This document shows, piece after piece, positions 56,021 to 64,000 of a stretch of 64,000 nt of DNA. This stretch comes from Litsea cubeba (lineage: Eukaryota; Streptophyta; Magnoliopsida; Laurales; Lauraceae): NCBI GenBank assembly GCA_012931725.1, contig CM022949.1:3445934-3509933 (forward strand). Direction: 5' to 3'. How positions within the stretch are numbered: the stretch's first letter is position 1; every line of letters begins with the position of its first letter. The notes beneath the pieces are model-generated. The model saw only the letters and a list, made by a program, of their open reading frames with translations. It was not told where the DNA came from and searched no databases. The translations under genes were made by a program, and so were the position numbers.

Positions 56021-58060
56021 AGAGCAACTGGGTTTCAATTTCTATACTTTGTATTCAGATGCAATGCCATTCACATTGGAGGTTTATAGGTTCAACTTCA
56101 ACACTCAACGCCAGATGGTGGAAGGACAGGTATCATTGATATTGATATTTGCAATGAAGGGGGTTTGTGACGCCCCTGGGTGGATATTGATTTAATAAGG
56201 TGTTGTCCTTTGTAGATCTGTCGCATGTGTTCATTTTGTCATTCGGGATGGCCTACACACTATTCATTTGGATGTTCTGTCATTACGATGCCCTAGATAT
56301 GTCATGGATACGCATACACAATGGATCCGATGGGGACCCCAGTTCGACATATATGATACATTGCCTACTCTCAAGTATCTGGGTATCATAGCTTATCTCA
56401 CATGTCCATGTCCATGTCCATGTCCATGTACAGGCAATTAGACTTGGGGAGAACCCTTACTACAGAGATTGCTGCAAAAAAAAAAAATCTTTGCACACTT
56501 TGTTGAAGGGAGTAAATGCACCATATTTTTTCTAAATTGCATCATCTCATACTTGATTGTCTGGTTGTGCCCTTGTGAACATGATTCTTGTACTTATCCC
56601 CTAGTGGTATGATGCATTGATTCTCTGAACTTGTCACTTCATCCCTAAATAGTGGGGACAATGCTTTAACTATCACGCAGCATCCCATGCCTGTTTTAAT
56701 TATCAATTCTGTTTTGTTCCATTTGGATTGTCTAGTCCTAAATTAATGCTCCTCTAGTTTCATTCTTTCTAGATATATGTAATATTCTTCCAATTTCTTG
56801 GACTAGTAGTTTGGGAATATTTATAGGGATGAAATGTTAGAACAATGATGAGACCTTATGCATCGCGCATTTCTGAATTTGTTTCCATGAGGTTAAGGCT
56901 TTGAAGGAAAGGGGGCTGAGGTTGGTGATCTGCATGGGTCCCCCCCCCCCCTATATATATATGTGGATGATAATAATTTCAATTTGTGTTTTATTGAGAT
57001 ATTATTGGGATGATATCGTCAAAATAATAATAATTTTAATTAAAAAAGTTGAAGTACAAGAAAATATTAGATGGTTTTATTAGGCAAAGAGAAGAAAGTA
57101 CCTTGGAAAGAGTAAAAAGTAATGGCTTTTTAAGGGGATTTATATCAAGAGGGTCCCAGTCAATCCGAAGGTGAAAATTTTGCTGGTATTGAATAGATCA
57201 ATCAATGTAAAACTGTAATAGCAACTGCACTTGGGAGAAGTGGTTGGGTCTGTCCTTTTTGTCCTTGGTGACTGGGTTTGAACTTATTGTGTTAATGTTT
57301 CTTTACTGGAATTCAAAGAATTCCTGTTTGGAGATTTTATTATTTCTCTATAACATATAGAATGCCAGTGGATAAGCCATCACAAGATGTCCATATGAAT
57401 TCCCAACATATCAAATTCTTATTGAAAACTCTATTGAAGGAATAGGCCCTAGGCCCTAGTAAGGATCTGTTTGGGCTACACGTATCGTGATTGTTTTATT
57501 AAAAGAATTTTTTTTTTTATGTAATGAGAATATTTAGTTATTAATATCTCGATCTGCATACCTTCTAGCGATAGTAGACAAATATTTTTTCATGATGCTA
57601 ATTGAATTTTTTTCTCGATAAAAAGAATTTTGATTTTACCAAATAGCAAGTAGATTGGGGATCTATCAAAAACATGCCCTCTAGGCAAACATAAGCATCT
57701 GATTCTAAGTTTATATAATGAACAGTAATAATCATCTCCTCTTTATCATCCTTAATTCCAATGACTTGGTGGAACTGGGTGGAACTAGGTAGAATTTATT
57801 TGAGAACTTGGGTTGCTGGTACTCGAGCATTTGCCCACCTTAGACCTTGGCACAGACCCAATTATTAGACTGGACTGCCAAATGGCTCATACCTGAAACT
57901 TGCCAGGTCTGGTACTACTACAACTAGAGCAGGATTCAGGTCATAATTGATTCTCTTGACCCCTATCAATTCCATTCACATGCAACACTCTTTCTGCTGA
58001 GAATCATGCAATGCTGTAGAAATCACTCTAATTTTTTACATGGGTAGTAAGTCTTCTACT
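56021..58060. other. Spacer downstream of the nucleotidase gene
   Basis: Probable 3' untranslated sequence to about 56,132, then AT-rich sequence with a CCATGT hexamer run at about 56,402-56,428 and a C-run at 56,940-56,951. No gene recognised. Confidence 0.5.
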
Positions 58061-58175
58061 TTACCAGTTGGCCCAGTGGACGGGGGATATTAAGTAAACC
58101 TCCCCGGCCCGGGATCGATCTCTTGCCGGAGCTGCCTGAGCGGGCGCTCTCTATCCAATGAAGCTACCCTGCAAT
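58060..58175 (-). mobile_element. tRNA-derived SINE head
   Basis: On the minus strand an A box TAGCTTCATTGG (58,155-58,166) is followed by a B box AGATCGATCCC (58,111-58,121) with normal tRNA-like spacing. It is not a complete tRNA gene: no acceptor stem closes. The tail boundary is uncertain. Confidence 0.6.
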
Positions 58176-58599
58176 TTCGGTAGTTTCTTTTTTACGATTT
58201 GGTGAGGCATTCTTTCATGAAAATAAAAAAAAAAGTTTTGAACCAATGACATGTAAAATCATTTTCTCCATATGGCCACGTATGTGTACAAAAATAGATT
58301 TCCCCACAATCACACTATAGAGTCAAAATTTCAAGTGAGTTATAGATGGACTAGATCCTCCTTTCTAGTTCGAGTGAGATTCTCCGAATGTGCCTTGTAA
58401 AATTCAAACAATGAAGTCTCGATCGATGGGTCCAAGATGGGTCCAATCGAATTCCCTCTTATGCTTAAGTCAACAACTGAAATGGTGTAATGATTAGTTT
58501 TGAATATATTTTTTCATACTTTTCCTTTTCATCCCGTTCTTCCTCAGACTCCCGATGCCATTTCTCCCACGATCCTCCACTTCTTCCCCATTAAGGCAC

Positions 58600-58840
58600 G
58601 TGAGAAGATCGTGGCCCATGTGTGGCCCATGTTCCTGGGACGTTCCTTCCCCACTCCTACTCTTTCTTCTCTCCCCTCTGCCGGCTGTCTTAACCGTGCT
58701 TGACTCGGTCTCTCAACGGACGATCGTGGCCCATGCTCCTACGTATGTTTCGCAGGTTGGATCTGACCTGGCTCGGACCTGTATCTCGGATTATTTAAAC
58801 TTTTTTCCCTCCACACACACCATTACACAAACCCTAGAAA
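58600..58840 (+). promoter_or_regulatory. Promoter-like block: site II motifs, TATA-like box, telo box
   Basis: GTGGCCCATG occurs three times (58,611-58,620, 58,622-58,631 and about 58,726-58,735); its complement contains TGGGCC, the site II core. A TATA-like TATTTAAA is at 58,792-58,799 and a telo box AAACCCTA at 58,829-58,836. In plants this combination marks promoters of ribosomal-protein and growth-linked genes. No recognisable open frame follows. Confidence 0.4.
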
Positions 58841-58889
58841 TCGGCTCCAGCAAGCGTCAACCCAATCGTAGCTTGCCTAACAACTAGAA

Positions 58890-61307
58890 CATCTTGGTTT
58901 TTAGGTAACCAAACCTTCTACAAGTAGAAGCAAGAACTAAGAACCCCTCTCCAAAGTATTGACTTGAAGCTTTTACGCAATCCAAAACTTTCTCCATTTT
59001 GATTTCGTGGTGTAATAAAATAATCCAATCCCAGCCACTTAAAAAGACCTGCCCGAGACGTGGCATTGGCCTGTTACTCAGATGGTTGTCTGCTTTTAGA
59101 CATCTTTCTTTCATTGATTCATTCTTCCTTGAATTGCCAACCTACGAAGTGTCATCCAAAAATTAAGATTTAGGATTGGTCATTCTGCACTTAGTTTCTT
59201 ACATGGTGAACGTTGATAATGACTCTATGAGGGCATGTTTGTGTTATTACGTTTTTTTTTTTTGGAAAAGTGAGATGTTTTTCAGCGAAAAAGTTTTTTC
59301 ATCATTTGCTGCAAATGCTTATCCATAAGGAAAAGAATAAGAATCAATTTGATTTTTTCTAATTCCGTAAAAAAGAAGTGTTTCTGATTGGGGAGGGAAA
59401 ACACTTTAGGGGAGAGGGTAAGAATTTTTTTTCCCTTGAAAATAAATAAGGGAAAGTCTACAACTTTCATTTCCACAGAAGCAACACAATATTTTTTTTA
59501 TTTTTTATTTATAAAAACAGAGGAAAACATGTTCTTAGGAGAAAGCGAAAAGAGGATCTTCAAAACAGAGTTTACTTGAAAGGGGGGAAAAGGGGTAAAA
59601 ATTGTCATTGTTTGGTGATGCTGATGAGAGGAAAATTGTTAAAATACTTGGTCATTACTCATTAGGTGCTTTAATTGAAAAGATAACAAGGAAAGAAGAA
59701 ATAAAAAGGAGGAAGGGAAAGAAATAGAAAGCCTGAAGAGTAGCAAACCAAAAGTTGACCCTACCAAAACTAGGATCAAAGATGTAGAAGAAGAAAAGCA
59801 ACTCTGTTGGCCATAAAAAAACAATAACATAAGAGAAAAATGCTGTAATGCCAATCTTTTTACATTTGATGCAAAAATGAGTAAAGAACTCTAATGTCAG
59901 TCTTGTACACACCGAAAATTTTGGTGGGAAACATTCAATATGTACCTTGTAGCTATTGAATACGGCAATCCTTATCATTATCATCGACATGATAGCTCCA
60001 ATTTCTATTACAGTAAAATTTGGCCCAGAGTTGTTAAAAGAGTGCCAATATCTATCTCTACTCGGTTAGGATTTAAGAAGGTAGGGTCAACCCATGCAAC
60101 CCTAGTAGCATTTTTTAGGGCTTCTTCTACTTGGACAATGAGACTTTTTTCGTTGCCATAACAACAATTGAATAAAAGACATGTAATAGTGTAGCCAAGA
60201 GCCCCACTATAAAGAGTTTGTAGCAAGAGGGGTTGTTAGATTGGCTGTTTATACAAGTTGAGCGTCATCATATATATATTTCTTCTAATCATCCCATTGA
60301 AAAAAAAAAAAAAAAGTGGATTGTAGATATGCTAACATTGAGTGTAAAATAATTTTTTATTAAGTTATTAAAAATATGCAATAATGCCAATTTATTTTAA
60401 TGATGGACATCCAATCGAGTTTTTTTTTTTTTTTTTATCGGCTTACATAGTCCTATAGTCTCTTTTTTTTATATCGCAGGGTTCCTAGGCCTTTGGGCCA
60501 GAATAATCCCTACGGGCCCAGGAAAGAAAGCTGAGTAAAATTCCCCTTTAGTCACAGTGTGGTAGTACAGTTTCGAACCGACAACCTCAAGGTGCTAACC
60601 GTGGTCCTAGACCAACTAAGCTATCCCTCGGGGTTACATAGTCCTCGAGTCACTTGCCAAAGTTGATGATTTTGGTATTTAATAGGAGCAGCATTTTTCA
60701 ATTTATGGATGTTTTAGAACTTTAACTAAAATTTAAAATAAAAGCAAGTGGACCATGATAATATCAAAATAATGCTCTAAATTTACATAGTATTCCAAAA
60801 TGCGGGGAGCAAATCCATGCCCTAAAAGATCTCAGGAATACCCATGCCATCAGAGCAAATTACACGGTATTCTTTATTATTTAAGAATTAACTTAATTTT
60901 TGCTCCATTTAACCAATAAAATTTAAAAACCCTAACCTTGGGACTACATTATGTTAAGATTAGCTAACTTTTTTATTTTTTTTTGCCACATTTACCCGAG
61001 ACGTTTATTTCCATAAAACGGTATTTGTGACGATAGAAGAAGGTTAGCACCCGATACGTGTACCACGTGATTGGATTCCGTTACAGGAATTTGTCCGTTG
61101 GTTTCAAACCTACTCAACCTGGGAAAGCAGCCTTCGTCATCAAAAGCCGGGAAAGTAGATATTAAGCCTTACCTGAACTCCAACAACTTCTTCACAAAAA
61201 AAAACATCTTTCTCTCTTCAACAAAAGCACAAGAAGAAGGAGAAGAAAGAGAAGAAGAACAAGACCCAGTTTTTCTTCTCTCTTTTTCACTGAAGAAATC
61301 CATCAAG
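58890..61307. other. Spacer upstream of the CCR-like gene
   Basis: Contains the SINE at 60,455-60,633, several poly-T/poly-A runs (about 59,250, 60,299, 60,420) and a purine-rich AGAAGAAGGAGAAG 5' leader at about 61,230-61,262. No clear TATA box was chosen. No gene seen. Confidence 0.5.
60455..60633 (-). mobile_element. tRNA-derived SINE with 12-bp target duplication
   Basis: A 179-bp element on the minus strand: A box TAGCTTAGTTGG (60,612-60,623), B box GGTTCGAAAC (60,570-60,579), and an A-rich end at the low-coordinate side. It is flanked by exact copies of TTACATAGTCCT at 60,443-60,454 and 60,634-60,645. Confidence 0.82.
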
Positions 61308-63985
61308 ATGACGATTTCAGAGCTCCCAAATGCCAAAAACAGTCTTCAGAGCTCACCCATTTGTGTTCTTGATGCTTCTTCCTACTTGGGCTTTTGGATT
61401 CTTAAAGGACTCTTGAGCAGGGGCTATTCAGTTCATGCAGCTGTTCAGAACAATGGCAGTTGCTTCTCTCTCTCTCTCTGTTTTTATTTTTCTTTTCTTT
61501 TGGTTTGTGGGTTTTTGGTTTTGTAAGTGTATGTTGAATTTACTTTTTGTTTTTTCTTGGTTTGGATACAGGGGAGACAGAGATAATGAAGAACATCAAG
61601 GAGATGGGTGAGTTGGAAAAGAGGTTGGAGTTGTTTGTGGTGGATATTTTGGACTACCAGAGCATTCTTGGAGCTTTGAAGGGATGTTCTGCTTTGTTCT
61701 GTTGTTTGGACAGTCCTGATGGATATGATGTAAGAGATTGCTTCTAAAATCCCATTAAACTTTTCTTCTGCTTTGTTTACTAGCTGAAATAAGAAGAACT
61801 CATCGATCTCTCTTTTTTGTTGGATTTGGTAATGTTTTTGGTTGTGTGTTTTGGTTTGATCAGGAGAATATGGTGGATTTGGAGGTGAGAGGAGTAATCA
61901 ATGTAGTAGAAGCATGTGCACAAACACATAGTGTGGAGAAGATGGTATTCAGTTCTTCTTTGGCTGCTGGGATTTGGAGAGAGAATGTTTGCATGGAAAA
62001 GGATGTGGATGAGAGATCATGGAGTGATACAGAATTCTGCAGGAAAGTGAAGGTTTGATTATCCATCAAGATGTCTTCTTTCTCTTTTGATATTCACATT
62101 ACTCTTATATGCTTCTGTTTATGAATTTCTTCCTTTAAAATGGGTAGTCATGATGCCACCCCAAGCTTCTAGATGTGAAATTTTCTTTTTCTTTGACCTT
62201 GGAAACTTCAGCTCAAGCTTGATATCATCCCATCTCTTTTGAATTAGGTTGTCTTGAATATCTTGATATCATCCAAGTCTTCCACTTATTTAAATCTTCC
62301 TTTTCTGTAATTTGTGACTTGGAAATTTTTTTTTTTTTTTGGGTTTGTTTTCTCTAGTTAATTAGTTGATCAAGGAATCAAAATACAGAGAATGAGGGTC
62401 TTTTTCCTGAATTTTTCAACTTATGGTTATCTGTTCTTTCGGTTTTGTCATCTATTACATCTTTTCATAGGTTTTTTCCCTTCCTTGTTTGCTATTAAGC
62501 TATTTGTTTTAAATTTGCACTAGTGTTTCCTTTTAATTGATCTACCTTGGTCGAAACACTAGATTGTTGGAAACACTGTAAGCTCATAATTTTCAGAACA
62601 AAGAAGTGTAATAGATTCGTAGTCTTGATTCCAGGATCTCAATTGTAAGAGCTGAGTAAAGAATCGCAGGAATACATAAGAAAATTGAATAGACAAGATT
62701 GGTTATTTGTATGATGATGGCAATCACTGTTATGAAACTGAAAAACATGGAGAAAACGCCGAATTGTAAGTGTCATGCTCACGAGGTATAAAAGGATTGA
62801 ATTAGATTATTACGATGATATATACCTACAATTTCCACCAATGAAATGACCTCTGTTGTCCTTTATAATTTTCTTTTCACATAACAAAGGACATCCTATT
62901 TAGTTATATAATGATGTTATATTATAGTTAAAGAGTTTCTCTGAGCCTAGTGATTTGGCTGTTCTAATATGCATACCCTTGCTAAGATTACTTCTCATGT
63001 CAAATAAAGAGAAAATTAATTGGTTAGGCAATTTTCTTGCTCATGTCATAAACTTGTTCATATCTATTATGTATGAAGAATCATATTGGAATGAGCTTGA
63101 GTTATTGAGCCATGAATCATCATTGAAGCCTTATCCCATCTATTTGGGGTCAGCTTTGTAACTTGTAAGTTCCACTTTTCTACTAAACCATAATTACTAC
63201 ACCTTGTTCTTAAGTAAGTAACTATCCCTCTCGTCTTTTTCACTAGTTCGTTTAAGGCATTTACTGTTTCTTCCTTTTCCTAATTCCTAGAACATGTAAT
63301 CCTTCATGTCATGTAGAGCAGTGAGCCATGATAAATTTGATGTTGTTTTTTGCAGTTATGGTACGCACTGGCAAAAACACTCTCCGAACAGGCAGCATGG
63401 GCTCTAGCCATGGACAGGATGGTTAACATGGTTTCTATAAATGCAGCCTTGATACTTGGACCTGGTGTCGCTCACCAAAATCCGGGGTCAACCATGTCTT
63501 ATTTAAAAGGTTCTTTTCATTGCACACACCATCTCCAGATTATTTTTTATACCTCTTAACTAAAGCAAGCAACAAGAGCTATATGAAAAGCTTATTTGAT
63601 TGTTGTCCATATTACAAACTGCAACAGGTGCGGCTCAGATGTGTGAAAATGGAGTTTTAGCATGTGTAGATGTACACTTCCTCACTGATGTTCACATCCG
63701 TGCTTTCGAGGCTCAGTCTGCGTCTGGACGATACTTTTGCTTTAACCAAACAGTGAAAACAGATGAAGATGCCATGAAACTAGCAAAACAATTGAGTCCT
63801 TTGATTACAGTTCCGGCAAGGTAGTAAATATTTCAGCTATACTCTCTCTTTCTGATGCAATCTATACTCTTCTTTGAAATCTCAAGTTTTCTCCATTTAA
63901 CAGGTACAAATGCCATGCCGCAGTTGTGTATCCAGACAGATTGAAGAACAAGAAATTAAACAAGCTGGTAGAAGGTGCCTCCTAG
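61308..63985 (+). CDS. Cinnamoyl-CoA-reductase-like short-chain dehydrogenase (extended SDR)
   Basis: Six exons splice in frame: 61308-61458, 61572-61729, 61864-62052, 63356-63509, 63628-63820 and 63904-63985 (TAG), giving 308 residues. The N-terminus has a Rossmann strand-turn-helix (ICVLDASSYLGFWILKG, 18-34). The catalytic set is a Ser in FSSSLAAG (133-135) and YALAK with Tyr169/Lys173, normally spaced. Residues DVHFLTDVHIRAFEA resemble the late extended-SDR region. The Gly-rich TGxxGFxG is replaced by LDASSYLG, as I recall for SNL6-like CCR relatives, and the CCR signature KNWYCYGK is absent, reading KLWYALAK. So it is NADP-dependent reductase-like but probably not a true lignin CCR. The exon 1 donor is ambiguous: GT at 61,459, or a GC donor three codon-bases earlier that would remove one residue. 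Length is near normal for the family (about 310-340). Confidence 0.9.
62053..63355. other. CCR-like gene intron 3
   Basis: A 1,303-bp intron. Near 63,123-63,160 it has GCCTTATCCCATCTATTTGG followed by GGTCAGCTTTG, a common end sequence of plant RTE-type LINEs. The rest is AT-rich and unassigned. Confidence 0.5.
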
Positions 63986-64000
63986 ATGTGAATCTACTTG

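Noticed and set aside
58100..58175. A tRNA gene on the minus strand
   Set aside because: A and B boxes are present but the acceptor and anticodon stems do not close, as expected for a SINE head.
58500..58887. Overlapping plus-strand frames of 67 and 110 codons
   Set aside because: Pro/Ser/Leu-rich translations of a CT-rich, promoter-like stretch; no domain and no introns that extend them.
61071..61307. N-terminal extension of the CCR-like protein in the same frame
   Set aside because: The stretch is open but has no ATG; it is purine-rich leader sequence, and the ATG at 61,308 fits the family start.

Overview
This is nuclear DNA of a flowering plant. It is AT-rich and carries three spliced protein-coding genes with GT-AG introns. 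The introns are filled with plant-type Copia and TRIM elements, SINEs, LINE remnants and MITEs. Very long introns (two genes span more than 23 kb each) suggest a medium or large genome, but the species cannot be named from sequence alone.

Region 1 (about 1-24,250, minus strand): one STE20-family protein kinase gene of the OSR1/SPAK/FRAY type. Eighteen coding exons can be spliced by eye into at least 679 residues, and the last exon or exons lie beyond base 1. Two Copia LTR retrotransposons sit inside introns of this gene, both in the same sense as the gene. Copia-2 (13,371-18,999, intron 8) has a full-length gag-pol frame. Copia-1 (1,737-6,680, intron 15) has lost almost all of gag and also carries a frameshift and a premature stop. 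Each has an LTR pair that reads as identical and a perfect 5-bp target duplication, so both insertions are recent.

Region 2 (24,250-28,877): the spacer between divergent genes. It holds the kinase promoter, a 72-bp tandem duplication and two MITE-like elements.

Region 3 (28,878-56,020, plus strand): a complete 13-exon gene for a HAD-superfamily 5'-nucleotidase (subfamily IG, cytosolic IMP/GMP-type fold), 546 residues. Its introns hold a decayed hAT transposase, L1-like and RTE-like LINE fragments, a 1.37-kb Harbinger-type element containing a higher-order tandem array, two non-autonomous hAT elements with exact 8-bp target duplications, a very small TRIM with a nested retroinsertion, and SINEs.

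Region 4 (56,021-61,307): spacer with two SINE-like elements and a promoter-like block (site II motifs, TATA-like box, telo box) that has no recognisable gene after it.

Region 5 (61,308-63,985, plus strand): a complete six-exon gene for a cinnamoyl-CoA-reductase-like short-chain dehydrogenase, 308 residues, with a degenerate dinucleotide-binding glycine motif.

The three genes do not form an operon or an obvious pathway. From memory, the nucleotidase and CCR-like genes are also near neighbours in Arabidopsis (At2g23890 and At2g23910), so their adjacency may be ancestral. I saw no bacterial-style system, CRISPR array or complete tRNA/rRNA gene. The most unusual content is the transposon biology inside the introns.
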